Assembly (NCBI RefSeq): GCF_937127095.1
Contig: NZ_CAKZLP010000078.1
Location: 62,001 to 126,000, forward strand
DNA from: an uncultured Amphritea sp.
GTDB lineage: Bacteria; Pseudomonadota; Gammaproteobacteria; Pseudomonadales; Balneatricaceae
DNA: 64,000 nucleotides
Direction: 5' to 3'
The notes below the pieces were generated by a model that saw only the letters and a program-made list of their open reading frames with translations, ran no database searches and was not told the origin of the DNA. A program made the translations under genes and the position numbers. Below, piece by piece: positions 43,232-50,841 of this stretch; position 1 is the stretch's first letter, and the number at the start of each line of letters is the position of its first letter.

Positions 43232-44600
43232 TAATACGCTTCCTCAACTGATCTTTGTCAGCCTCATTTGCTTGAATATCGGAGACAAAAATTCGGCTGT
43301 TCGGGTTGTCCAGACGCCAGGGCCGGGGAATGCCGCCCAGCTGTTCTGCCACCGCCAGGCCTGACTGAATACCATCTTCGTGAAATCCGTAACCAAACCA
43401 GGCACCGCAGAACCAGGTATTCTGACGTCCCTGGAGACGCCACAGCTTTTGTTGGTTCGTCAGTGAGTCGCGGTTAAACGCGGGGTGGTCATAGAAAAAG
43501 CTGCGTATCAGTTTATCTGCTGCCGGCTCTTTCAGTGGATTAAGGGACACAATCACCGGTTGTTCGGTTGGCAGTGGCTGCAGACAGTTCATCCAGTAAC
43601 TCACCGAGACCTCCCGGTCATCCCGGCCGCTGCCTGAGGCCATATAGTTCCAGCTGGACCAGACGGTTTTATCTTCAGGAAGCAAGCTCTGATCGAGGTG
43701 GAGAAATGCCCGGTTTCTCTGGTAGGGGAAACTGCTCAACAGCTGTTGCTCATCTTCGGTAGGGTTGGCCAGCAGTGCCAGCGCCTGATCTGCATGGCAA
43801 GCCAGTACGACGTCGTCATAATGCTCCCGGCCGCCGTGCAGGTCCTCGATTATCACTCCATTGTTCTGACGGATCACTTTATGGATGTGACTGTTGAGTC
43901 GGATGTTACCCTTCAATGCAGCCGCGACTTTGTTGACATAGCCTATGCTCCCGCCGGGAATCGTATGCCACTGGGGGCGGTCACTCACTTGTAACAGCCC
44001 GTGATTTTTGCAGAATCTCAGAAAGCTTACGGCCGGATAATCGAGCATCTGTTTCACCGGTGTGGACCAGATAGCGGCACCCATTGGCAGCAGGTGGTCA
44101 TAGATAAAGCGCTCACCGTAACCATGACGGTCGAGCAGTTCACCCAGGCTGATGTCAGCCAGAGAGGGATCAGCCATCATGGTGTCAGCGTTGCGATAAA
44201 ATCTCATCAGGTCTTTAATCATCGACCAGAAAGCAGGGCTTATAATATTGCGTTTTTGAGCAAACAGACCCCCCAGCCCTGAGCCGCTGTATTCTAAACG
44301 GCCATTATCGATGGAGACTGCGAATGACATATCGGTTTCACAGGTTGGCAGATTGATATGTTCAAAGAATTTAACCAGATTCGGGTAGTTTACCGGGTTA
44401 AAGACGATGAAACCTGTATCGACATTGACCTGCGTTCCGTCGAGATCGAAGCTCACCGTATTGGAATGCCCACCCAGCCGGTCATCTTTTTCGTAGAGCG
44501 TCACCTGATGCGCTTTGTTCAGCAGCCAGGCACAACTCAGCCCTGCAATACCAGAACCGATAACGGCGATTTTTTTGGGGCGGATGGCAGTAATGTTCAT
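43224..44600 (-). CDS. FAD/NAD(P)-dependent oxidoreductase (amine-oxidase-like)
   Basis: 458 residues. The dinucleotide-binding motif IAVIGSGIAGLSCAWLL is at 11-27, followed by the flavin-linked segment LYEKDDRLGGHSNTV. The C-terminal part (FCGAWFGYGFHEDGIQSGLAVAEQL) completes the FAD site. It is the first gene of the FAD-DUF1365-cfa operon. Related genes of photosynthetic alphaproteobacteria take part in desaturation of methylated acyl chains on the way to furan fatty acids, so an acyl-chain desaturase role is a reasonable guess. The promoter TGATCC-N16-CGTATA lies about 90-110 bases upstream. Confidence 0.9.
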   Translation of the reverse strand: MNITAIRPKKIAVIGSGIAGLSCAWLLNKAHQVTLYEKDDRLGGHSNTVSFDLDGTQVNVDTGFIVFNPVNYPNLVKFFEHINLPTCETDMSFAVSIDNGRLEYSGSGLGGLFAQKRNIISPAFWSMIKDLMRFYRNADTMMADPSLADISLGELLDRHGYGERFIYDHLLPMGAAIWSTPVKQMLDYPAVSFLRFCKNHGLLQVSDRPQWHTIPGGSIGYVNKVAAALKGNIRLNSHIHKVIRQNNGVIIEDLHGGREHYDDVVLACHADQALALLANPTEDEQQLLSSFPYQRNRAFLHLDQSLLPEDKTVWSSWNYMASGSGRDDREVSVSYWMNCLQPLPTEQPVIVSLNPLKEPAADKLIRSFFYDHPAFNRDSLTNQQKLWRLQGRQNTWFCGAWFGYGFHEDGIQSGLAVAEQLGGIPRPWRLDNPNSRIFVSDIQANEADKDQLRKRING

Positions 44601-44685
44601 TTGTGCAGTCCATACTCTGAGTCTGTTTAAAGCGCTTCGTTTAAGTCATTAAGGTATGTGCTGAGTCAACGCTTTGTTTGCAGGC

Positions 44686-44713
44686 TATACGTGCAGCGTT
44701 CAAAATAGGATCA
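44686..44713 (-). promoter_or_regulatory. Sigma-E (ECF11) promoter of the FAD-DUF1365-cfa operon
   Basis: On the minus strand TGATCC (44713-44708) is followed after 16 bases by CGTATA (44691-44686). The spacing matches the promoter at 36929-36956. It points toward the FAD oxidoreductase gene and leaves a leader of about 80 bases. Confidence 0.75.
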
Positions 44714-44767
44714 TAGACAGTGTTATGAATAAACAGCTTGACGACAAATGTTTTTTTTCAGTTAAGA

Positions 44768-44796
44768 TGATCCAGATAGTTTAACAAATACGTACA
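44768..44796 (+). promoter_or_regulatory. Sigma-E (ECF11) autoregulatory promoter of the sigma-chrR operon
   Basis: TGATCC (44768-44773) and CGTACA (44791-44796) separated by 17 bases, immediately upstream of the sigma gene. Autoregulation is usual for this family. The -10 element ends only 7 bases before the ATG at 44804, so a transcript from here would be nearly leaderless for that start. Confidence 0.72.
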
Positions 44797-44803
44797 GGGG
44801 CTT

Positions 44804-45409
44804 ATGAAAAACACACCACCGGGAGAGGATGTGGATAACATCGTGCAACTCAGTCAGGCCGATATGGCCAGCTCCGACTGGAGCGATCTGCTGGGCAGTC
44901 TCGCTGCAAAGCCTGATAAAAATATATATGCCCGGTTATTTAATCATTTCGCACCTAAAGTGAAGGCCTATATTTTGCGTCTGGGAGTTGGCGTGTCTGC
45001 CGCAGAAGAGGTGACTCAAGAGGTTATGTTGTCCGTGTGGCGTAAGGCGCACATGTATCACCCTGAGAAAGCGGCCGCGAGTACCTGGATCTTTACCCTG
45101 GCGCGAAACCAGAGCATCGACTGGATGCGAAAACAGAAGTACCCCCAATACAGCCTTGATGAATGGAGTGAAACTGCTTCGGAGTCGGGGCAGGGGGAGC
45201 AGGAAGTGTTGTCAGACCGGGTAGCTAAGGCGATAAGCCAGCTGCCTGAAAAACAGGCGCAGGTTATTTATATGTCATATTTCGAAGGGCGGTCTCATGG
45301 TGATATCGCCAGCCGTCTCGATATTCCGCTGGGCAGTGTTAAGTCCAGAATACGGCTCGCATCCGAAAAACTGAAACAGATCTGGGGAGGTGAAAACTAT
45401 GAGCATTAA
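44804..45409 (+). CDS. rpoE: ECF sigma factor of the RpoE-ChrR (ECF11) group
   Basis: 201 residues. Region 2 begins with LFNHFAPKVKAYILRLGVG and includes the -10 recognition part MYHPEKAAASTWIFTLARN, SIDWMRKQKY. Region 4 includes QLPEKQAQVIYMSYFEGRSHGDIASRLDIPLGSVKSRIR for the -35 element. In Rhodobacter the sigma is released from ChrR by singlet oxygen and drives a photo-oxidative stress regulon. I kept the ATG at 44804 (AGGGG upstream), but an internal ATG at 44864 (Met21) fits better with the predicted transcription start and with the 181-residue length expected from homologues. The 3' end overlaps chrR by 11 bases, as usual for sigma/anti-sigma pairs. Confidence 0.92.
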   Translation: MKNTPPGEDVDNIVQLSQADMASSDWSDLLGSLAAKPDKNIYARLFNHFAPKVKAYILRLGVGVSAAEEVTQEVMLSVWRKAHMYHPEKAAASTWIFTLARNQSIDWMRKQKYPQYSLDEWSETASESGQGEQEVLSDRVAKAISQLPEKQAQVIYMSYFEGRSHGDIASRLDIPLGSVKSRIRLASEKLKQIWGGENYEH

Positions 45410-46052
45410 TCACCATCTCGATGATGCAACGCTGGTGAGCTACTCTGCCGGCGCGCTGTCTCAGGGTATGGCGCTGGTGGTGGCATCTCATCTGTCGATC
45501 TGTCCTCAGTGTCGCAAACGCGCTGAGGTGAATGACAGCGTCGGTGGCGCATTGCTGGAGTCTCTTGAGGCTGAAACTGTTGCCGATGGAATGCTGGCAT
45601 CTATCCTCACTCGGTTGGATGATATGCCAGTCCAGCTTACAGAGGTTTCAACCGACACCGCTGTAATCGACCCTGAGATTCCTTCACCTCTGCGTGATTA
45701 TATAGATCGTCCGCTTGATGATCTGGAATGGAAACGAATCGTCCCTGGGGTTGCCTATTATGATATGCCCTGGGAGGGGCATGGTGTATCCCGTTTGCTG
45801 AGAATTGCACCGGGTAAAGCGATGCTGGCACACACCCACAATGGTAATGAGCTGACCATGGTGTTGCGCGGTTCGTTCTCTGATGAGGTCGGACGTTTTC
45901 GTCGCGGAGATGTAGCTGACCTGGATGACCAGATAGAGCACCAACCGCTGGTGGACAGTAAAGAAGACTGTATCTGCCTGATTGCCACCGACGCGCCCCT
46001 CAGGTTTACCACCTTGTTTGGTAAGCTGGTGCAACCGATCACCGGTTTCTGA
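45399..46052 (+). CDS. chrR: ChrR, zinc-containing anti-sigma factor with cupin domain
   Basis: 217 residues from the ATG at 45399, which has GGAGG upstream. This numbering puts the zinc ligands exactly at His6, His31, Cys35 and Cys38, as reported for Rhodobacter ChrR; a GTG three codons earlier would break that match. The C-terminal cupin domain keeps its metal ligands as His145, His147, Glu151 (HTHNGNE) and His181, offset by four from Rhodobacter. The N-terminal domain binds and inhibits the sigma factor, and the cupin domain is needed for the response to singlet oxygen. It is cotranscribed with the sigma gene and followed after 30 bases by a Trp-rich protein gene. Confidence 0.95.
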   Translation: MSINHHLDDATLVSYSAGALSQGMALVVASHLSICPQCRKRAEVNDSVGGALLESLEAETVADGMLASILTRLDDMPVQLTEVSTDTAVIDPEIPSPLRDYIDRPLDDLEWKRIVPGVAYYDMPWEGHGVSRLLRIAPGKAMLAHTHNGNELTMVLRGSFSDEVGRFRRGDVADLDDQIEHQPLVDSKEDCICLIATDAPLRFTTLFGKLVQPITGF

Positions 46053-46054
46053 GC

Positions 46055-46093
46055 GAATGCCTGAAAAGAATGACTAAAACGAATGACTGAAAA
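46055..46093 (+). repeat. 13-bp tandem triplication at the chrR/Trp-rich gene junction
   Basis: Three 13-base units: GAATGCCTGAAAA (46055), GAATGACTAAAAC (46068), GAATGACTGAAAA (46081). Each contains an ATG, at 46057, 46070 and 46083, which lie in three different frames because 13 is not a multiple of three. Only the last opens the Trp-rich protein. Confidence 0.8.
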
Positions 46094-46307
46094 GAACCGC
46101 TTTAACCCGTCTAAACTGCACCTGAGTAAGTGGACAGCGGTTAAACCGCAAAATAAAGAGAAACACTTTCTAGTGACTAAGTTGCTAAAGGATGACGAAG
46201 GCGTTGTGCAACAGTGTGTGCTTGAAGCTGTTCTAAGTCACCGTGAACAGGTTGTTCAGTGGCAGACACTGGCTGATAGTGAAAGCTGGAAACAGGGCTG
46301 GTGTTGA
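46083..46307 (+). CDS. Small Trp-rich protein, TIGR02450 family
   Basis: 74 residues. The N-terminal half reads NRFNPSKLHLSKWTAVKPQN, followed by KEKHFLVTKL, the hallmark of the TIGR02450 Trp-rich family. Its function is unknown; members are often near photolyase or light-stress genes, which agrees with the position behind chrR. There is no good ribosome-binding site, and the start codon is in the last unit of a 13-bp triplication. It ends before a strong terminator, so it is probably the third gene of the sigma operon. Confidence 0.85.
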   Translation: MTEKNRFNPSKLHLSKWTAVKPQNKEKHFLVTKLLKDDEGVVQQCVLEAVLSHREQVVQWQTLADSESWKQGWC

Positions 46308-46318
46308 ATCCTTGTATT

Positions 46319-46350
46319 AAAAAAGCCGGACAGCGCTGTCCGGCTTTTTG
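46319..46350. terminator. Bidirectional terminator between the Trp-rich gene and gspD
   Basis: Perfect palindromic stem GCCGGACAGC/GCTGTCCGGC (46325-46334 with 46335-46344), flanked by six A on the left and five T on the right. It works in both directions for the convergent genes. Confidence 0.93.
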
Positions 46351-46366
46351 TTAATAGTTCATCTGT

Positions 46367-48487
46367 TTACAGTTTTAACGCCTTCATCTGCCGCTTAAAC
46401 TCTTCGGTCACTTCCCGTGCCTGGTCGCGGTTTTTAATCGCTGTCGGTGTGATCATCACCACCAGCTCAGTGCGGCGGCTGGTTTCACTCTTCGAACCAA
46501 ACAGATAGCCAAGACCGGGTACATCTTTTATGCCTGGCAGGCCAGCATCCCCCAGGTCTTTGTTCTCTCTGATAAGGCCGCCCAGCACCAGAGTATCGCC
46601 GCTTTGTACCGCGACTGTGGTTTTAATCTGGCGCTGATTGATGGTTGGGGACTGAATACCTGAAGAGGTTGTCACCGATGCATCGCTGACGTCCTGATTG
46701 ATCTCCAGTACCACCATTCCACCATCTTTGATCTGTGGTGTGACCTCCAACAGAACCCCGGTATCCCGATACTGAACCGAGGTGGTGATGAGGTTGCCAC
46801 TGCTATTTGAGGTGTTGGTGGTTTCTGAAGTCGAGATGGGCACCTGATCACCGACCTTGATGGAGGCGGACTGGTTATCCAACACCATCAGGGAAGGTGA
46901 GGAGATGACATTGATGCGGCTATCAGAGGCGAGTGCAGTCAACAGCGCGAGTGGGTTGTTGATTCTGTCCAGAACCTGATATTTGAAGCCGGTTGAACTT
47001 TGCGGGCTCGTCAGTGAACCGTTACCGGTATCGCCGTTGCCAAAACCATTTTTGAAGAACCAGTCGATGCCGTATTTCAGATCTCCGGACAGTTTTACCT
47101 CCACGATCGTCGCTTCAACCAATACTTGTTGAGGCAGCACATCCAGTTTCTGCAGTGCCAGTTCAACTACGCCGTAGTCGGCCTGGGTCGCCAGCACCAG
47201 TAGAGAGTTGTTCTCTTCATCGGCGATAATGCTGATATTACCCAGGTTATTCAGAGAGGTCTGACTGGCCAGAGGCGTAAGCGTGCCCTGACTGGTCATG
47301 ACGGCATTGGGTGCGCTGTTTGTGCCGGCGGCTGTGGTCGGTGACGGGGAACGGGGGCCGCTGCCCTGGCTTCTGTTCTGTGCCCCGGAGCGCTGACCTG
47401 AGAACAACTGTTCAAGCATACTGGCGAGATGTGACGCTTTACCATATTTCACTTTGTAGACATGCAGTGATGTACTGGCAAGATTGTCCATCTTGTCCAG
47501 CCGGTCGATCCACTGCTCAGCACTTTTCAAATATTGCGGCTGGGGGGTAATAACCATAATGGTGTTCAGCCGTTCGATCGGGACAAATTTAACCAGCCCT
47601 GCCATTGGCCCGGACGAGTTGTCACCGAATACATTTTCCAGTTCTCCCAGGATTGTCCGGGTATCAACAGACTGTAAACGGAACAGACCGATCGACATGC
47701 CGCGCAGCTGGTTAACGTCAAAGGTCTCGATGGTGTTCAGCAGGGTGTTTAACTCGGTCCGGGAACCCGACATCAGCAGCAGATTATGGGGCTCATCGAC
47801 GGTGATTCGGGCACCCTCAGACGCGACCGATTTGAGAATTTTCTCCATCTCTTTGGCCGCGATATAGCGTAGTGGTGTTACCAGAGTCTGGAAGCCCTGG
47901 TCATTCTGCAGTTTCAGTTGTGGAGCACCACCGGCCAGGGTATTGCTTTTGGGCATGATTTCGATCAGATGGCCGTTATCGCGCAACACGGCACCATGCA
48001 TAAACAGCAGAGAGTCGAGGGTGGGAATCAGGGCATCACGATTAAGTGGCTGACTGGTGTGCAGGGATACCTTAATGTTCACCGCGTCATTGATGGCGTA
48101 GTTGCGGTTAAGAATATCTCCGAGAATGGTTTTTGCCACCTCATGAATATCGGTGTCGTTAAAATTGAGGGTGATATTTCCCTCTCCACTGCCGGAGCCT
48201 GCCGGTTGGCTCTGGGTGATCATCGGCCGGGCTTCGGACACCAGCTCAAAGCGCTGTCTATCCGGAGCCGATGTTGTATCGTTCTGAACCTGCTGTATTG
48301 AAGCACCAGTCGTATTGTTGCCACTATCAGCACTGTTTCGAGCCTGATTACGCTGGTGAATGATCTGGCCTACGGGCTGGTTAGGTGTGAGGCCTTCATC
48401 TGTATAGATGGGGGAGCTGTTACACCCTGTCAAACCTAACAGGGTGACCAGTAGCGGTATAACTTTCCAAATAGATATGCTGTTCAT
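46367..48487 (-). CDS. gspD: Type II secretion system secretin GspD, lipoprotein type
   Basis: 706 residues. It forms the outer-membrane exit channel. It has a lipoprotein signal (LTLLGLTGC, lipidated Cys near 22), a 60-residue linker, then N0-N3 ring domains (about 95-440; ITLNFNDTDIHEVAKTIL, ITVDEPHNLLLMSG, VKFVPIERLNTIMVITP). The secretin core is at about 480-690, with the signature VPGLGYLFGSKSETSRRTELVVMITP. A Ser/Gly/Pro-rich stretch near 385-400 interrupts N3. The ATG at 48487 has AGGAG upstream. It is last of four coupled genes in the Xanthomonas xpsL-M-N-D order. PilQ/MshL are related, but the neighbours favour Xps-type GspD. Confidence 0.88.
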   Translation of the reverse strand: MNSISIWKVIPLLVTLLGLTGCNSSPIYTDEGLTPNQPVGQIIHQRNQARNSADSGNNTTGASIQQVQNDTTSAPDRQRFELVSEARPMITQSQPAGSGSGEGNITLNFNDTDIHEVAKTILGDILNRNYAINDAVNIKVSLHTSQPLNRDALIPTLDSLLFMHGAVLRDNGHLIEIMPKSNTLAGGAPQLKLQNDQGFQTLVTPLRYIAAKEMEKILKSVASEGARITVDEPHNLLLMSGSRTELNTLLNTIETFDVNQLRGMSIGLFRLQSVDTRTILGELENVFGDNSSGPMAGLVKFVPIERLNTIMVITPQPQYLKSAEQWIDRLDKMDNLASTSLHVYKVKYGKASHLASMLEQLFSGQRSGAQNRSQGSGPRSPSPTTAAGTNSAPNAVMTSQGTLTPLASQTSLNNLGNISIIADEENNSLLVLATQADYGVVELALQKLDVLPQQVLVEATIVEVKLSGDLKYGIDWFFKNGFGNGDTGNGSLTSPQSSTGFKYQVLDRINNPLALLTALASDSRINVISSPSLMVLDNQSASIKVGDQVPISTSETTNTSNSSGNLITTSVQYRDTGVLLEVTPQIKDGGMVVLEINQDVSDASVTTSSGIQSPTINQRQIKTTVAVQSGDTLVLGGLIRENKDLGDAGLPGIKDVPGLGYLFGSKSETSRRTELVVMITPTAIKNRDQAREVTEEFKRQMKALKL

Positions 48488-48499
48488 CAAAATCTCCTG

Positions 48500-49093
48500 C
48501 TACTGGTTATCCAACGGACGAACGACTTTGCCATACTGACTCTGATTCATAAAAAGAGAGGACGATCGGCTTCTCTGTGGCCGCGATGAGCCCGGAGCCG
48601 AAGGTTTAATCAGCTGCATCTCAATTTCACGTCCGTCATTGCTGAACGTTACGCTGTCCGGACTAATTACGTCCAGTGTCCAGCCACTCAGTTTCATCCC
48701 ATTTTTTAGTGTTTCATGTTCTTTTTTGCCAATGGCATTGAATAGCGCACTGTTATGCTCACCATTAAGAATAATCCCGGTGAGTATCCAGTCTTGCTCC
48801 GGTGTCCGATCCGGCCGGCGGGTGGCGGTCATCGCGGTGCTTATCTCCTGCGGCCTGCGGGTGGAGTAGAACAGCGGGCGTTCACTGATCTCTATGAACT
48901 GATCTATCTCTAGATCGGATTCCGGAATTGATGGCAGTTCAGGGAGCGCGGGTGGTTTAGTCAACTGTTCATCTGCAAATCGCGTCGGCTCAGCAATCTG
49001 AATCGTCAGTTGAGCGACAAGAATAGCGGTTAATATTGTCATAACCCCCAGTTGCAGCAGTGTTAGTCGGGTCAGGTAACGTACAGCTTTCAT
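48500..49093 (-). CDS. GspC/XpsN-like inner-membrane component of type II secretion
   Basis: 197 residues. A single transmembrane helix at about 10-33 (LTLLQLGVMTILTAILVAQL) is followed by a periplasmic part with an HR-type domain: FIEISERPLFYSTRRPQ, DWILTGIILNGEHNSALFNAIG and then GWTLDVISPDSVTFSNDGREIEMQL. In the Xps system XpsN plays the role of GspC, connecting the inner-membrane platform with the secretin. No PDZ or coiled coil is present. The ATG overlaps the gspM stop by 4 bases, and gspD starts 12 bases after its end. PilP is the type IV pilus analogue. Confidence 0.72.
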   Translation of the reverse strand: MKAVRYLTRLTLLQLGVMTILTAILVAQLTIQIAEPTRFADEQLTKPPALPELPSIPESDLEIDQFIEISERPLFYSTRRPQEISTAMTATRRPDRTPEQDWILTGIILNGEHNSALFNAIGKKEHETLKNGMKLSGWTLDVISPDSVTFSNDGREIEMQLIKPSAPGSSRPQRSRSSSLFMNQSQYGKVVRPLDNQ

Positions 49094-49677
49094 AACGCCT
49101 CCTTTCCCGTGGTGTAACCTGTGAGATTAAATCTGATATCCAGTGGCGGCAGCACCTGCCTGCGCGCGTAACTGGAGGTTCGTATCGGTGCAGAACTGAT
49201 GCTGAGGTCTTCGACATAGAGCCCGGGTTTACTGGTTTCCAGAGCGAACAGTAGCTCTTTAAACTCATCTATTCCGGCTTTATATTGTACTTTCAACGTT
49301 ACGCTGCGGAGTAATTGATCGCCGCTCTGGGTCGAGGGAAGTCCCTGGGTGCTGACGATCTGTCCTCCGGTGCGGCCAACTATCTGCTTAAGGTGCTGCT
49401 GCAATTTAGCGGAAACAACGGATCGGGTTTCACCTTCGAAAAAATAAACGCTCAATGGTGAGTCCTGTTTGATCTGCTGTAGCCGGTCCTCTTCATCAGG
49501 GCGACTGTCATTCAGGTTTTGGTAGCGCTGTAGCTGAAATGTCAGTGTTTCAATCTGCTCGTTGGCTTGCTGATAACGGCTGACAACCGGGCCGATTACC
49601 AGCAGATAGAGAAGAATCATCACCGCAGCCAGTATGCCCAGAGCCAGATAACGTTGTTGCTGTTTATTGAGTTGCAT
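49090..49677 (-). CDS. gspM: GspM-type (GspMb/PilO-like) type II secretion protein
   Basis: 195 residues. One transmembrane helix (LALGILAAVMILLYLLVIGP, about 10-30), a short coiled coil (QQANEQIETLTFQLQRYQNL) and a ferredoxin-like periplasmic domain (SVVSAKLQQHLKQIVGRTGG, LRSVTLKVQYKAGIDEFKEL). That is the layout of GspM and PilO proteins that pair with GspL/PilN. The start overlaps the gspL end by 14 bases, so translation is coupled. Confidence 0.8.
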   Translation of the reverse strand: MQLNKQQQRYLALGILAAVMILLYLLVIGPVVSRYQQANEQIETLTFQLQRYQNLNDSRPDEEDRLQQIKQDSPLSVYFFEGETRSVVSAKLQQHLKQIVGRTGGQIVSTQGLPSTQSGDQLLRSVTLKVQYKAGIDEFKELLFALETSKPGLYVEDLSISSAPIRTSSYARRQVLPPLDIRFNLTGYTTGKEAL

Positions 49678-50773
49678 CGCTCACCCTCCGGCTCTGGTTG
49701 GCTGAGATCATAAAGCGCTCTTTACCTGAACGTGGGTCCTGGGTTACCGGAGAAAAAAAGCTAACATCGGTTAACTTTCCGGAGTTTTGCAGTAGTGCGA
49801 TCAATTCTGACGCGTTATCGGCCTCTCCCTGAATACGCAGGGAACGCCCCTGCATCGATATTTTACTCAGCCACACTTCATCAGGTAATAAGCGCGTCAG
49901 TTCGGCAATCAGTGACAGGGTTGAACGTTTTTGCTGGGTAAGCTCCACATAATGTTGTTGCTGTTGGAACAGGGTTTGTCGTTCTTCACGAATCTGAAAC
50001 ACCTCTTCGGCCTGGCTGCGCAGTTGCGACACTTCATCAGTCAGTGTCTCTATCTGAGTTTCTTTATCTGCTAGCGGCAGGCTGATAACCGTAATTATCA
50101 GAAGCAGATTGATGCATACCAGTGCAAACTGGAATCGTTGGTAACGGGAGCGGTGAGAGGCTTCATCGGATTCTGGCAGCAGGTTAAGGTTGCTGTCCTG
50201 CCGGTTAAGAAACGCCTGCGGTATAATCCTGTCAGGGTTAATCCCCAGCTGCTCCAGTTGAGTCAGAATACCCTGAAGTTTTTCTTTGGGGACAAGGTAG
50301 AGCTCGGTATGGCACTGCTCTGTTCCTGGCTCATCAGTAATGGAGCCGGTATCAAAGTAGACCTGATCCGCTCTGAAGGGGGTCAGGCGATCCATCTCAA
50401 AGCGAACCACATTATCAATATAGTCCCGGGCGTTGCGGGGCACGCTGACGCGGGTCTGTAAAATCATCGCTTCAGGCAGACAAAGTGTTGCATTCTGAGC
50501 TTTGGCGATGATTGGTTTTAAAGGCTCAGGTAGGGCGGTCTTATCCCATGGGGCCTGCAGCGTCCAGTGTTGCTGGCCTGCTCTGATTGTTAGTTGCTGC
50601 TCCTGTAGTTCCAGAATCAGGCTACAGCTGTCCTGCTGCCATCCCGCTCTGATTCTGGCAGGCAGCATCTGGCCCAATTGACCAAACCACCAGCCGAGGC
50701 CGCTGGAAAGTGCCGCAATACCCCCCCGGTACCTCTGCATAAACAGGCCGGAAGTTGAAGTGTCAGTCGTCAT
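49664..50773 (-). CDS. gspL: GspL-type (PilN-domain) type II secretion protein
   Basis: 369 residues. The N-terminal cytoplasmic half is PilM/actin-like (SLILELQEQQLTIRAG, VSVPRNARDYIDNVVRFEMD). A transmembrane helix at about 215-235 (FALVCINLLLIITVISLPLA) is followed by coiled coil and a PilN-type periplasmic domain (SLIAELTRLLPDEVWLSKIS, LRIQGEADNASELIALLQNS). This matches XpsL-like GspL, which docks the secretion ATPase GspE to the membrane. The ribosome site GGGGGG is about 11 bases before the ATG. It is the first of the L-M-N-D set; E to K genes are not in the window. Confidence 0.82.
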   Translation of the reverse strand: MTTDTSTSGLFMQRYRGGIAALSSGLGWWFGQLGQMLPARIRAGWQQDSCSLILELQEQQLTIRAGQQHWTLQAPWDKTALPEPLKPIIAKAQNATLCLPEAMILQTRVSVPRNARDYIDNVVRFEMDRLTPFRADQVYFDTGSITDEPGTEQCHTELYLVPKEKLQGILTQLEQLGINPDRIIPQAFLNRQDSNLNLLPESDEASHRSRYQRFQFALVCINLLLIITVISLPLADKETQIETLTDEVSQLRSQAEEVFQIREERQTLFQQQQHYVELTQQKRSTLSLIAELTRLLPDEVWLSKISMQGRSLRIQGEADNASELIALLQNSGKLTDVSFFSPVTQDPRSGKERFMISANQSRRVSDATQ

Positions 50774-50841
50774 CAGCTGGTAACCCCCCGGTCTTCAGCA
50801 TTAGCAGCCAGCATCCTGCCGGCTGCAACTGTAATGGAACC

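Noticed and set aside
46367..50773. Type IV pilus pilMNOPQ operon
   Set aside because: Layout is analogous, but GspL is a PilM/PilN fusion, the third protein has an HR-type GspC-like domain and a single lipoprotein secretin follows, which fits Xps L-M-N-D better.
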